DNA of 57,215 nt from assembly GCA_022797215.1 (NCBI GenBank), contig JAAWKD010000009.1:1-57215 (forward strand). Direction: 5' to 3'. This stretch comes from Clostridia bacterium. GTDB lineage: Bacteria > Bacillota > Clostridia > TANB77 > CAG-508. The notes beneath the pieces are model-generated. The model worked only from the letters and a program-made list of their open reading frames with translations. It was not told the origin of the DNA and did no database searches. This document shows positions 18,137 to 26,921 of the stretch, one piece after another (positions within the stretch are counted from its first letter, which is position 1; the number at the start of each line of letters is the position of its first letter). A program made the translations under genes and the position numbers.

Positions 18137-19069
18137 TTAAGAAGATGCTACTGCATTTTCATATGAGAAGTTAGCATATAAGCTATCGAAAAATCCTTCT
18201 GGATATTTTCTTTCATATTCATGAGTAGAATTAGCAGTTTTATTTTTTGAATTTATATTAGCATTTCCTAAATTATTATATAAGCAAATCATTAAATAAT
18301 TAGTTATATTCCTGATATTGCTACTATTATTCACAATATCTAATAATTGAATTAAGTTATTTTTATTTATTAAAGGTAGTTTAGATAATATTTTCGAATT
18401 AGTAATCATAACACTACCAACTTTTAAATTATTAGCATAATATAATCTTTCTATTACATCTTCTAAAATAGATTGTTCTTCTGTTGTAAATTCATTTAGT
18501 TTAGATTTTTCTTTTATATCCACTAATGTGATACATTCTTTGTTACTTTTAGGATTAATAGAATCAGTATTGATTATATGAGTTTTGATATTATTAGGAT
18601 TGATTGTAGGTAAAATTTCCGTATCAGGAGTTGTATTTTTTACTTCCCCAGAACCGTAACTTTTACTGTTCAAGACTTGTAAATTTTCCTGTTCAACATT
18701 AGCAATTATTTCTTCATGTTGAATTTTACCAACATAAATCAAATTAGGTTTGCCTAAACCTTGTCTTTTTTCTGCTATTAAATTCACTTCTAATAGTTGT
18801 TTAAATGCTTTTGTAACTGTCTTTTCAGATAAGCAAAGTTTATCTTGTACTTCTTCTCTTGTAAATATTAAATATACTCTACCAAATTCATCAAACCAAT
18901 GATTCCTTTGTGATAGAGATAGTCTATCTAATAAAAAGGCATATAATATTTTACTATCTGAATTTAGATTTTCTTTATATAGGCTATTAACAAATAATTC
19001 TTGTGGTATTTGATAATAACTGTTTTCTAATATTTCATTATTTTTATAATAATCTATTTCTTTCATCAT
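18137..19069 (-). CDS. repA: RepA-type replication initiator of IME1
   Basis: A 310-residue initiator of the RepA N-terminus family. YYQIPQELFVNSLYKENL, LYAFLLDRLSLSQRNHWFDE, VYLIFTREEVQDKL and EKTVTKAFKQL form the winged-helix N-domain. A Ser/Thr/Asn linker and a smaller C-terminal domain ending FDSLYANFSYENA follow. It likely lets the excised circle replicate. The IME2 homologue is shorter and lacks most of the C-terminal domain, but keeps the terminal LDFLYANN segment. Confidence 0.85.
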   Translation of the reverse strand: MMKEIDYYKNNEILENSYYQIPQELFVNSLYKENLNSDSKILYAFLLDRLSLSQRNHWFDEFGRVYLIFTREEVQDKLCLSEKTVTKAFKQLLEVNLIAEKRQGLGKPNLIYVGKIQHEEIIANVEQENLQVLNSKSYGSGEVKNTTPDTEILPTINPNNIKTHIINTDSINPKSNKECITLVDIKEKSKLNEFTTEEQSILEDVIERLYYANNLKVGSVMITNSKILSKLPLINKNNLIQLLDIVNNSSNIRNITNYLMICLYNNLGNANINSKNKTANSTHEYERKYPEGFFDSLYANFSYENAVASS

Positions 19070-19112
19070 TGTTCCTTTCCAAGATGAAAGAGCATTTTAA
19101 AGTTCTATGAAA

Positions 19113-19198
19113 TTTTTTAGAACTTTTTAAAACATTTTTTATTGCCTTAAAAATTTTTTAAAACATAAATTTTAGAACTATTTTAAAACTTTTTATAG
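19113..19198. repeat. Candidate arm sites or iterons, IME1 right end
   Basis: Three TTTTAAAAC units and two TTTAGAACT units lie between repA and the right att site, echoing the units at 9743-9775. Arm-type integrase sites or RepA iterons are both possible; presence at both ends favours arm sites. Confidence 0.5.
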
Positions 19199-19220
19199 AA
19201 TTTTTGAAAACTGCATAGAA

Positions 19221-19258
19221 AAAGAGTATTAACCAAAATCCATTGATTAATACTCTTT
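19221..19258 (-). terminator. IME1-borne terminator next to att
   Basis: AAAGAGTATTAA(T) pairs with TTAATACTCTTT in the DNA just beyond the tRNA-end copy at 19303. With IME1 alone in the tRNA, it would replace the displaced tRNA terminator. Confidence 0.6.
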
Positions 19259-19302
19259 CAGACTTTTGCAATTTTCTTGAGTTCCCTCAAAATTGCTATC
19301 GT

Positions 19303-19314
19303 ATGGTCGAGGCG
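19303..19314. repeat. Middle attachment site (copy 2 of tRNA-Pro 3' end)
   Basis: ATGGTCGAGGCG forms the junction between IME1 and IME2. Confidence 0.85.
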
Positions 19315-19378
19315 AGGTGCTTATGCCAAATGCTATTTTTCCTTATATATCAATATTTTCAAAGAACTATTTTAAATT

Positions 19379-19430
19379 GTTGAAGTTTTTTGTTGAAAAT
19401 TTAATGTTTTTTATACTATTAAAATTCAAC
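19379..19430. repeat. Candidate integrase arm sites, IME2 left end
   Basis: GTTGAA occurs at 19379 and 19392, and inverted at 19425. The same unit occurs four times near the right end (28157-28217). The repeat is specific to IME2. Confidence 0.5.
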
Positions 19431-19472
19431 AAATTCTATCTAGTCTTCTTTAGTATTTTAAGCTGTTTTATC

Positions 19473-20846
19473 TTAAGTAGAAAAGTCAACTCCAAAAATT
19501 GCTTTGCCTATTAAATAATCTTCAACATTTTTATTTTCAGAGCTTTCAAATTCACTATCCACATCAACATAGTATTGCATAGTTATTGTAATATCTGAAT
19601 GACCTAAAATCTTTTTTAGAACTGCTGGTGCAATTTTTGCTTCAGCACATCTTGTTGCAAATGTTCCTCTTAGGCAGTGAGTATGAACATCCGTCTTTTG
19701 GACTAATTGACCTTTTCTATTTTCTTCTTCATATATACCAATTCCAAGTTTTATTGCAATTCTTTTTAAGTTACTATTGATAGAATTTTCTATATGCATG
19801 GTCTTATCTTCTTTACAAAATAGTAAATGATTTTTATTTGTTATTTTATGCTCTAATGCTGACTCAATTATTTGTTTACTTATATTTGTCATAGTTAAAG
19901 TTCTTTCTCCATTTTCGGTTTTAGCAGTTTCTCCAATTATTACTTTTCCACTAATATTCTTAGTTTGAGTCTTTCTTATATAGATTTTCCCATTTGCTAA
20001 ATCAATATCTTTTTCATAATCTAAAACTAATGCCTCGCCTATTCTCATTCCTGTAGTTAATAATAACAAAAATAAATATTTATTAGGGCATTTTTCATAG
20101 CTTACAGAATTTAGATAATCTACTAATTTCTTTTGTTCTTCTATAGTTAGAGATTTTCTATGATGGCTTTTATATTCGCTTTTTGGTTTTTCAACCCTTT
20201 TCCAACCAGTCATAAAATTGTCTGTTATTATACTTTCATAAGTTGCTTGTCCAAACGCCATACATATTAGTTCATAGGTTTGCTTTATCGTACTTTTAGA
20301 ATATGATTTTAAACTTTCTAAATATTTGATTACATCTTCTCTTTTTACCTTTGTTATAGGTATATTAGTAAATTTTTCTTTTTGCAGTTTCTTTAATGTA
20401 TCAGTTTTTCTTTTAAAAGTAGCTTGTTTTATTTTGCCTAACTTGAAATCCTCTTTTAATACACTTTCTACTAAATCAACTATCGTTTTATTGCTTTTGG
20501 TAATAATTTTAATTCCTCCATTTTGATCCAATTTTAATTTTTCAGTTAAAGCTTTATTAAAAGCTTCCGTTTCATCTTTTCCAACAAAAGTTTTTGTCAT
20601 TGTTTTTCCTGTAGTTGTATCTCTGCCTATTGTTAATACTGCTTTAGGTGTTATGATAAAATAGAAATACTCGCATTCTACATTGTTGTTAAATACTTTA
20701 CCATTTTCAAACTTACTAATATTTCTATATTTGCAAGTGTTTTTTAACTTACAGCTATTACAGATTTCTTTACTAGATAATTTTGTGTTTTTATCTTTAA
20801 TTCTTTTTAATAAATAAGTTCCTGATGTTATTCCTTTAATTTTCAA
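19473..20846 (-). CDS. int: Tyrosine recombinase (integrase) of IME2
   Basis: A 457-residue tyrosine recombinase. The N-terminus carries Cys residues spaced CNSCKLKNTC and a VECEYF segment, as in the IME1 integrase. The catalytic domain shows TGMRIGEAL, HTHCLRGTFATR, ILGHSDITIT and a Tyr in MQYYVDV. It starts at TTG (20846) after a GGACGG-like site. Targeting of the same tRNA-Pro end explains the tandem array. It lies next to the middle att site, as int does in IME1. Confidence 0.93.
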   Translation of the reverse strand: MKIKGITSGTYLLKRIKDKNTKLSSKEICNSCKLKNTCKYRNISKFENGKVFNNNVECEYFYFIITPKAVLTIGRDTTTGKTMTKTFVGKDETEAFNKALTEKLKLDQNGGIKIITKSNKTIVDLVESVLKEDFKLGKIKQATFKRKTDTLKKLQKEKFTNIPITKVKREDVIKYLESLKSYSKSTIKQTYELICMAFGQATYESIITDNFMTGWKRVEKPKSEYKSHHRKSLTIEEQKKLVDYLNSVSYEKCPNKYLFLLLLTTGMRIGEALVLDYEKDIDLANGKIYIRKTQTKNISGKVIIGETAKTENGERTLTMTNISKQIIESALEHKITNKNHLLFCKEDKTMHIENSINSNLKRIAIKLGIGIYEEENRKGQLVQKTDVHTHCLRGTFATRCAEAKIAPAVLKKILGHSDITITMQYYVDVDSEFESSENKNVEDYLIGKAIFGVDFST

Positions 20847-20873
20847 TGTACTTCCGTCCTTTCTTAAAATTTT

Positions 20874-20944
20874 AGGAAATACCTTGCTTTTTTAAGTTTT
20901 TTAATGTTATAATACATACAGAAACATTTATGCAAGGTAATCCT
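20874..20944 (-). promoter_or_regulatory. Inverted repeat around the integrase promoter, IME2
   Basis: AGGAAATACCTTGCT (20874-20888) and GCAAGGTAATCCT (20932-20944) are inverted repeats. Between them, on the minus strand, TTGCAT and TATAAC form a promoter-like pair. This is the same arrangement as upstream of int in IME1. Confidence 0.5.
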
Positions 20945-21009
20945 TGTGATTTGAGATTTAAAATGTTTTTTGAAGGTTTAAATGGGCTTATTTAAATCTT
21001 CTTTTTTGT

Positions 21010-21201
21010 TTAATCATGTGTAATTTCATTATTTTGAAAATATTCTTTAAAAGATTGTTCCATTACAAGCCAAGACTTACCGATTTTTTTTGCTGGAAAA
21101 TCTTTTTTATGAAATAATTCTAAACATGTCTTATTTCCAATTTTTAATGCTTGTCTAATGTCTTTCGTCTCTAAAAATATTGTACCATTTAATGTTCTCA
21201 T
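21010..21201 (-). CDS. xis: Excisionase-like HTH protein of IME2
   Basis: A 63-residue HTH_17-type protein with TKDIRQALKIGNKTCLELFH and AKKIGKSWLV, aligned with the IME1 excisionase along its length. ATG follows GAAAGGAGGG. A hairpin (GAAGATTTAAAT/ATTTAAACCTTC) lies between it and int, as in IME1. Confidence 0.85.
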   Translation of the reverse strand: MRTLNGTIFLETKDIRQALKIGNKTCLELFHKKDFPAKKIGKSWLVMEQSFKEYFQNNEITHD

Positions 21202-21391
21202 ACAAATTTCCCTCCTTTCGTCTTATTTTGATTATTCCTCTTGACTGAATATAGAAAAAGTTCTATAATATTAAGTGAGAAATATATAAATGTTTTTCAA
21301 GTTCATTTGCATTATATTATAATAAATTTTAAATGTCAATGAATTTTTAAAAATATTTTAAATTTCTAACACAAGTATAAGGGAGAAAATT

Positions 21392-22495
21392 ATGAATTTA
21401 TTTAATGTAAATGTTCCAAAAGATAGTATATCAATGATTTTTGATCCTCATCATAATATTGAAAATTATTATACAACATTGTTTTTGCACAAATCAAAAA
21501 TTACATTAGCTGAAGAAGACAATGAATATTCTCATCAAGTGGAACTAGATTTAGAACAAGATACTAAAAAATCAAAAATGGTTAAGCAAATGTTTAATAC
21601 AGCTTATGGAAGTTATATACTGACTTTTTTAAATGCTGACTTTTCAAGTCCAGAAAATGCATATAAAACTTTCTTTGTTTATTATGGACTAGAAGGACTT
21701 AACTACATAGATAAAATTAAAGAAAAATATCCTGTAGAATATAAAACTAGATATACATCTACAAAAAAATTTCTAGATTATTATAATAAAGCATATGATT
21801 TAATAAATACTGATTACATCAAATTTCAAAATGATATGAAAAAAACGGTTGATTTTGTATTTGATTTACATGAAAATAATAGCTTTTTAGATTTAGATAA
21901 ATATTATAAATTCATGGCATATTCTGCTGTTATTGATTTATTAGAAAGATTTTCTTCACAAATACATGTAAGTATTAGAAAAAGTTTATCAGAGAAAGTA
22001 CCTTCTAGTTTGACTAATGAGCAAATTGAAAAATTAGCATATGATATTGCTAATAAAGAAGAAGATAATCCTATTTGCTATATATATGAAAGTTCATCAC
22101 ATTTTGCTTTAGCATTTCTAGCATTAAGTGACTTGATACAAAACTCAAAAAGAAATATTAGTACATGTCAAAATTGTGGAAGATATTATTTACAATACTC
22201 TGGAAAAGAAGTTTATTGTGAATTACCTAATGCAGATGGAAGTCCAAATTGTAAATCATATGCTTCCCGTAAAGCTTATGATAATAAAATAGTGGAAGAT
22301 GTTGCTGAACTTACATATAAAAGAGAGTATCAAAGAAGAATAACTCAAGTATATCGTGCAGATAAAGATTATAAGTTAATAACAAAAGTAGAATTTCTTG
22401 CATGGAAAGAAGATGCAAGAGAACAATTAAAGTTATATCGTGAAAATAAAATAACTAAAGAAGAATTTTGTGAATGGATAGAGAAAAATAAATAA
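21392..22495 (+). CDS. DUF6076-like Cys-rich protein of IME2
   Basis: A 367-residue homologue of the IME1 protein, with FLNADFSSPENAYKTFF, then CQNCGRYY, EVYC and a further Cys in the zinc-finger-like block, and a lysine-rich helical end. Its fixed place next to int/xis in both elements argues for a core function rather than cargo. No catalytic motif is visible. Confidence 0.7.
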   Translation: MNLFNVNVPKDSISMIFDPHHNIENYYTTLFLHKSKITLAEEDNEYSHQVELDLEQDTKKSKMVKQMFNTAYGSYILTFLNADFSSPENAYKTFFVYYGLEGLNYIDKIKEKYPVEYKTRYTSTKKFLDYYNKAYDLINTDYIKFQNDMKKTVDFVFDLHENNSFLDLDKYYKFMAYSAVIDLLERFSSQIHVSIRKSLSEKVPSSLTNEQIEKLAYDIANKEEDNPICYIYESSSHFALAFLALSDLIQNSKRNISTCQNCGRYYLQYSGKEVYCELPNADGSPNCKSYASRKAYDNKIVEDVAELTYKREYQRRITQVYRADKDYKLITKVEFLAWKEDAREQLKLYRENKITKEEFCEWIEKNK

Positions 22496-22578
22496 TTATG
22501 CAAATATTATAGACATTTTAAAAGAAATGTTATAAAATTCTTATCATAGAAAGTAAGTTTAGCAGATGTGTGTGTTGC

Positions 22579-22619
22579 CCTCAACCTTGATTTCTTATCA
22601 AGAGTTAGGGGGTGAGGCT
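22579..22619 (+). promoter_or_regulatory. Hairpin masking the ribosome site of the peptide gene
   Basis: CCCTCAACCTTGAT folds back on ATCAAGAGTTAGGG, and the following GGGTGAGG is the only ribosome site before ATG 22620. The site is therefore partly buried in the stem, as in many type I toxin mRNAs. Confidence 0.5.
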
Positions 22620-22730
22620 ATGTTAGAAATTTTTGCATTCCTAGTAATAGGTTTAATGATTTCAATAACAATAAATTTAGCCTTGCTATGTATTATATAC
22701 ATACAATGGGTTAATAAGCATATAAAATAA
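22620..22730 (+). CDS. Toxin-like 36-residue membrane peptide
   Basis: The peptide has one membrane helix (about residues 3-28, starting MLEIFAFLVIGLM) and a short polar end QWVNKHIK. Size, single helix and basic tail resemble type I toxin/holin-like peptides of Firmicutes (TxpA/BsrG or Fst groups), although the sequence itself is not one I recognise. It is preceded by a hairpin hiding its ribosome site, followed at once by a terminator, and flanked by a long inverted repeat. I infer an addiction module stabilising IME2; a small membrane protein of other function cannot be excluded. Confidence 0.6.
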   Translation: MLEIFAFLVIGLMISITINLALLCIIYIQWVNKHIK

Positions 22731-22772
22731 AAAAAGCACTACACATTTGCTGGCAGGCAGTGTAGTGTTTTT
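22731..22772 (+). terminator. Terminator of the peptide gene
   Basis: CACTACAC pairs with GTGTAGTG around a 15-nt loop; an A tract precedes and a T tract follows, so it could act in both directions. Confidence 0.75.
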
Positions 22773-22892
22773 CTCAATTAATTTTGGGCAACACACATTT
22801 CTGTGTTTGCTTACTTTCTATCTTTATTATACTCTAGTTTTATAGAAAAAGTCAAGAAATATAAAAAATTATTTTAAACGGAGAAACATTTA

Positions 22893-23345
22893 ATGATTAG
22901 TTATAAATGGTGTAATGGAAAATTTCCAAAAGATATAGAAATAAAACAAGTTTATGGAATTGTTTTTAATGAGGATGGAAATATATTTTTAAGAATAGAT
23001 AATGGAATATACAAATTAACAGGAGGAAGACCTGAAATAGAAGATAAATCTATAGAAGATACTTTAAAAAGAGAATTTGTAGAAGAAGCAAATATAACAA
23101 TAAAAAATATTCATTTGTTAGGTTATCAGTTAGTAGATGAAAATAATGGAATTAAACCATATGCTCAAGTACGAATGATTGCTCAAATTGATGAAATTTT
23201 TGAAAATAGACCTGATTTAGATAATGGAAAGTTATATAAAAGAGTTTTCAAATCTCCAAAAGAAACAATAGAATTATTAAATTGGGGAGAAGTAGGTAAA
23301 AATCAAATAGAAGAAGCTGTAAAATTAGCAAAGAAATATTATTAA
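22893..23345 (+). CDS. Nudix-like hydrolase
   Basis: A 150-residue protein with the Nudix core: VYGIVFNEDGNIFLR, KLTGGRPE and REFVEEANI. The box is slightly off consensus (Asn replaces the last Gly, and the spacing of the first Gly/Glu differs), so it is a divergent Nudix protein. Such enzymes split nucleoside diphosphates linked to other groups. It is first in a tight operon with ASCH, HD and formylglutamate-amidohydrolase genes (gaps of 14-19 bp), which suggests a shared small-molecule or nucleotide substrate. Confidence 0.75.
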   Translation: MISYKWCNGKFPKDIEIKQVYGIVFNEDGNIFLRIDNGIYKLTGGRPEIEDKSIEDTLKREFVEEANITIKNIHLLGYQLVDENNGIKPYAQVRMIAQIDEIFENRPDLDNGKLYKRVFKSPKETIELLNWGEVGKNQIEEAVKLAKKYY

Positions 23346-23361
23346 ATAGTTTGGAGAGAAA

Positions 23362-23760
23362 ATGAAAGTATTAAGTTTAACAGAGCCATGTGCAACATTA
23401 ATTAAAGAAAATATAAAGAAAGTAGAAACAAGAAGTTGGAAAACATCTTATAGAGGCGAATTATACATTCATGCAAGTAGTACAAAAATACCTAAAGAGT
23501 GGAGAGAAGATAAAGAATTTATGGAATTAGTAAAAGAAACTCCATTAAATTATGGCAATATTATCTGCAAGTGTAATTTGGTTGATTGTATTTATATGAC
23601 TAAAGAATATGTAGAAGATATGAAAAATAATAATCATAGAGAGTATATTTGTGGCAAATATGAAGAGGGAAGGTATGCTTGGGTATTAGAAAATATTGAA
23701 GTGTTAGATAATCCAATTAAAACAAAAGGACATTTAAGTATTTGGAATTATGAAGAATAA
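23362..23760 (+). CDS. ASCH domain protein
   Basis: A 132-residue protein of the ASCH (PUA-like) fold, with MKVLSLTEPCATLIKENIKKVETRSW and YRGELYIHAS, the family signature (the conserved Lys/Glu/Thr/Arg cluster). ASCH proteins bind RNA or modified nucleosides, and some hydrolyse N4-acetylcytidine. ATG follows GGAGAG. It is second in the IME2 cargo operon. Confidence 0.85.
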   Translation: MKVLSLTEPCATLIKENIKKVETRSWKTSYRGELYIHASSTKIPKEWREDKEFMELVKETPLNYGNIICKCNLVDCIYMTKEYVEDMKNNNHREYICGKYEEGRYAWVLENIEVLDNPIKTKGHLSIWNYEE

Positions 23761-23779
23761 GAATTAAGGAGCATAGAAA

Positions 23780-24409
23780 ATGAATATTATAGAAATTTAT
23801 AATAAATACCATTTACCAGAAAATTTACAAATGCATATGTTACGAGTGGCTTCATGTAGTAATCTAATAATGGATAATTGGAATGAAACAATAATAAATA
23901 GGGAGGCAATTATACGAGCTAGTTTATTACATGATATGGGTAATATGGCTAAAATATCAGATAATGAAATAGAAGATGAGAAATTTAGAAAAATAAGAAA
24001 AGAATATATAGATAAATATGGTAGAGATTCTCATAAGATAAATTTAGTAATAGCTACAGAAGAAGGATTAAAAGATTATGAAGTAGACATTATAGACAGA
24101 AAAAGTTCAAAAAGAAGTGAAGAAACTTTAAATTCAGAAAGATATGATGTGAAAATATTGTTATATGCAGATCAAAGAGTAGCACCATATGGAGTTACAT
24201 CATTAAGGGAAAGATTAGAAGAAGTTAAAAAAAGATATAAAAATATAGTATCATCGGTATGGTCTAATGAAGAAAAAGCTAATCATTTAATTGATTGTTC
24301 TTTAGGAATCGAAAAACAAATAATGGAACATTGTAGTATATCTCCTGAAGCTATAAATGATGAAAGTATTAAAAAATATATGGAAAAGTTGAAAGAATAT
24401 AACATATAA
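23780..24409 (+). CDS. HD-domain phosphohydrolase
   Basis: A 209-residue protein of the HD superfamily: the early His in MHMLRVA, LLHDMGN with the HD pair, and the distal Asp in LLYADQRVAPYG form the usual metal site. HD enzymes remove phosphates from nucleotides or cyclic signals. It is the third gene of the cargo operon; ATG follows AAGGAG. Confidence 0.85.
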   Translation: MNIIEIYNKYHLPENLQMHMLRVASCSNLIMDNWNETIINREAIIRASLLHDMGNMAKISDNEIEDEKFRKIRKEYIDKYGRDSHKINLVIATEEGLKDYEVDIIDRKSSKRSEETLNSERYDVKILLYADQRVAPYGVTSLRERLEEVKKRYKNIVSSVWSNEEKANHLIDCSLGIEKQIMEHCSISPEAINDESIKKYMEKLKEYNI

Positions 24410-24423
24410 AAAAGGTGTAAAGT

Positions 24424-25188
24424 ATGAATAAGTTTGATATATGGAATGAAACTAAAAATGAAATACCAATAGTTGTTTCTATTCCTCATAGTGGAACATA
24501 TTTACCAAAAGAGATGAAAGATAATTTAGCTGATAATATTATACTTGCAAATATGGATTGGTATTTACCTAAATTATATAATTTTTTACAAGATTTAGGA
24601 ATAACAACGATTATAAATAATATCAGTAGATATGTAATTGATCCAAACAGAGAAATATCTAATTCTGAAAATGACTCTTATATAAAAAACTATGTTTATA
24701 CTAAAACAACTTTTAACTATGAAATGTATAAAAAATCACTAGATTCTATAGAAATTGATAACAGACTTGAAAACTATTATATTCCTTATCATAAATCTAT
24801 TTCTAATGCTTTAAATAATAAATTAACAAAATTTAATAAAATCTATTTGATAGATTTACATAGTTTTGGAAAAGATATTGAAGGAAATATAGTTTTAGGT
24901 AATAGAAATGAGCAAACTGCAAGTTTTGAATTTACAAATTTAGTCAAAAATTCTTTAGAAAGTCAAGGATTTTTGACTAGTTTAAATAAACCTTATAGTG
25001 GTGGATATATCATAAGAAAATATGCTACTGATAATGTAGAAACAGTTCAAATAGAACTAAGCTATAAAAAATACATTGAAAATAGAATCTTCGGAAATGA
25101 AGAGTTTCCTAAAATAAATACGGATTTATTTAATGAAACTCAAGAAAAACTTAAACATTTTTTTAAAGACTTAATAGATAAAATCTAA
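24424..25188 (+). CDS. N-formylglutamate amidohydrolase family protein
   Basis: A 254-residue protein of the FGase family. VVSIPHSGTYLP, ANMDWYLPKLY, RYVIDPNRE, PYHKSI, IDLHSFGK, SGGYIIRKY and VQIELSYKKYI are family hallmarks with metal-binding His and Glu. The classical enzyme frees glutamate from N-formylglutamate in histidine breakdown. No histidine genes are here, so another acyl-amide substrate is likely. It is last in the Nudix/ASCH/HD operon, before a bidirectional terminator. Confidence 0.85.
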   Translation: MNKFDIWNETKNEIPIVVSIPHSGTYLPKEMKDNLADNIILANMDWYLPKLYNFLQDLGITTIINNISRYVIDPNREISNSENDSYIKNYVYTKTTFNYEMYKKSLDSIEIDNRLENYYIPYHKSISNALNNKLTKFNKIYLIDLHSFGKDIEGNIVLGNRNEQTASFEFTNLVKNSLESQGFLTSLNKPYSGGYIIRKYATDNVETVQIELSYKKYIENRIFGNEEFPKINTDLFNETQEKLKHFFKDLIDKI

Positions 25189-25212
25189 AGAAAATTATAA
25201 TCTAATATAAGA

Positions 25213-25250
25213 ATATACTAGCAAAATTTAAATTTTTGCTAGTATATTTT
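25213..25250. terminator. Bidirectional terminator, IME2
   Basis: A long stem (ATATACTAGCAAAATTT and its near complement) lies between the convergent cargo operon and relaxase gene. Confidence 0.85.
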
Positions 25251-25276
25251 AGCAATATATCGTTTTATATATTAAC

Positions 25277-26567
25277 CTACCTATCTCTATTTTTATCTTT
25301 CTTCTTTTTAGTCTGTTCTTTTTCAAACTCTTTTTTCTCATTTTCCAATTTCTGATGAAATTCAAATTGCTTAATTTTTTCTAACCTTAATGTAATATTA
25401 TTGCAATGTTTTATTTCTTCAGCAAGTGGTGTAATCTTTTTAGATATTTCTACAATTTGACTTTCGATAGTTACCTTTTCATCTTCTGTTTTAGCTCGTT
25501 TTAGTTTTTTCCATAGATTTTCTCTTTCACTTTTTAGTGGGTTAATTTTTTCATAAGCTAATTTTTGATAATCAAGTAATTCTTGTTCTGTATTGATATT
25601 ATTTTTACATACAAATCTAACTTGTTTAGAAAATTCATCCATTTTTTTAATAGCTTGTATTAATTCTGGTGTCATTTTCGTTATATTAGGTTTTGAGACG
25701 ATTTCTATATTGATACCAAGTAATTTCTCATAGTGAAAAATTAAATATGAAATAGAGCCTTTAAATTGCAAATGCTTTTGTTTTTCATTGTTATATCTTT
25801 CATAACTTCTGCTAGCTAATAAATATGGATCTGGAGAATATGGATATTCAGGCTGTGTTTCTAATATTCTTTTATAAATTTTTTCTTTTGAGTAATTATT
25901 TCCAAATTGCCTTTCAATTCTAGTATTTCGTTTATATGGCTCTCTTCTTATAGACAATGTTTCGTTTTTATCTGTAACAATACAATCTAAATCTTGTAGT
26001 ATTTTAATAAATTCGTTATAGTCTTTAGCATTTGCTATTGCATAATCAATGGAATCTTTCATTAGTTCTTTATACAAACTACTTGTAGCATATTTATTAT
26101 ATCTTTCTTCTTGCTTTAAAACACTCAATCCATATTCTTCGCAAAGTTTATCTGATGTTTTTCTCATTAATGCATAGTCTTTCTTAGTATTACAAAATCT
26201 CTTGCCATCTAAAAATGATACAGAGTTTAAAACAAAATGGTTGTGTAGGTTATCTGTGTTTAGATGAGTAGAAACTACTACTTGAAATTTATCTCCCCAT
26301 AATTCTTCAGCAAGTTTTATTCCAATTTCATGTGCCTGTTCTGCTGTTACTTCTCCTTTTACAAATGATTGTACTCCATGAAAACATTGTATTCCTGTTG
26401 TTTTGAAAAATTGTTTTTTAGCATTTCTCATTTCTTGCAGAGTAGTACCAGGCATACAATTTATACCTGATACATATAATTTTTCTTCTGTTTTTTCTCC
26501 GATTTACTGCATATTCTATTGTAGCATCTAATCTTTCTTTTACTTTCCATATTTTTGTTACAGCCAT
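25277..26567 (-). CDS. mobA: MobP-type relaxase of IME2, split at CGGA
   Basis: A VirD2-like relaxase of about 430 residues. The start MAVTKIWKVKERLDATIEYA lies at 26567, 7 bp after mobC. In that frame GTA AAT CGG AGA follows and the frame is soon lost. Skipping the C at 26501 gives VNGEKTEEKLYVSGINCMPG, which joins the rest of the enzyme with GVQSFVKGEVTAEQAHEIG and VVVSTHLNTDNLHNHFVLNSVSF (the HxDxxxxHxH zinc motif region). Family members have N-x-EKT at this spot, so the shift restores a normal protein. The break is +1 at CGGA. A missing base (CCGG to CGG) would also explain it. Confidence 0.85.
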
Positions 26568-26573
26568 AATCTA

Positions 26574-26921
26574 TTACCACCCACTTACATTCTTTTCCTT
26601 TTGTGGTATAAGATAAACTTCTTGTAATGCTAGTATAAAATTTTGTATTTGATTTAATAAAGGATTGATTTTATCTTCTCTCATATATCCTTGATATTTA
26701 TTATAAGTTCTTGCCATTTGATTTAAGTTTGTTGCCATACCTCGAAGTTGTGAAAGTATTTCATAAAATTTTTCATCTGGTTTTTCTTTTAGCTGATAGT
26801 CTAAAATTATTTTTCTAAAAAATTCTGATTTATTCAATCCAGATTTTTTTACTTTCTCATCTAAAATTCTGTTTTCATCTTCATTTAAAAACACATTGAT
26901 TTTTATATTTCTATTTCTCAT
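26574..26921 (-). CDS. mobC: MobC-type relaxosome protein of IME2
   Basis: A 115-residue accessory protein with an N-terminal ribbon-helix-helix (IKINVFLNEDENRILDEKVK) and the MobC segment LRGMATNLNQMARTYN. It helps the relaxase open the transfer origin. It lies immediately upstream of the relaxase, as usual. Confidence 0.88.
   Translation of the reverse strand: MRNRNIKINVFLNEDENRILDEKVKKSGLNKSEFFRKIILDYQLKEKPDEKFYEILSQLRGMATNLNQMARTYNKYQGYMREDKINPLLNQIQNFILALQEVYLIPQKEKNVSGW

Larger units (their letters stand above)
9671..19314. mobile_element. IME1, integrative mobilizable element in tRNA-Pro
   Basis: A 9.6-kb unit bounded by two 12-bp att copies. It contains integrase, excisionase, a DUF6076-like gene, a HEPN-like/DUF3800 cargo pair, a GC-richer cupin-like cassette, a MobV relaxase, an IS150-type insertion and a RepA-type initiator, in the same order as IME2. 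No type IV secretion genes are present, so it should depend on a helper for transfer. Confidence 0.85.
22546..22821. repeat. Long inverted repeat around a toxin-like gene
   Basis: The left arm (22546-22580) begins ATAGAAAGTAAG and ends GTGTGTTGCCC. The right arm (22786-22821) is its imperfect inverse: GGGCAACACACAT and CTTACTTTCTAT. The arms enclose a short membrane-peptide gene and its terminator. Long-range pairing of mRNA ends, or convergent antisense transcription, would fit a type I toxin module. Confidence 0.6.

Noticed and set aside
19293..19514. Plus-strand open frame of 73 codons
   Set aside because: It starts in the att site, has no ribosome site, and overlaps the end of the IME2 integrase.
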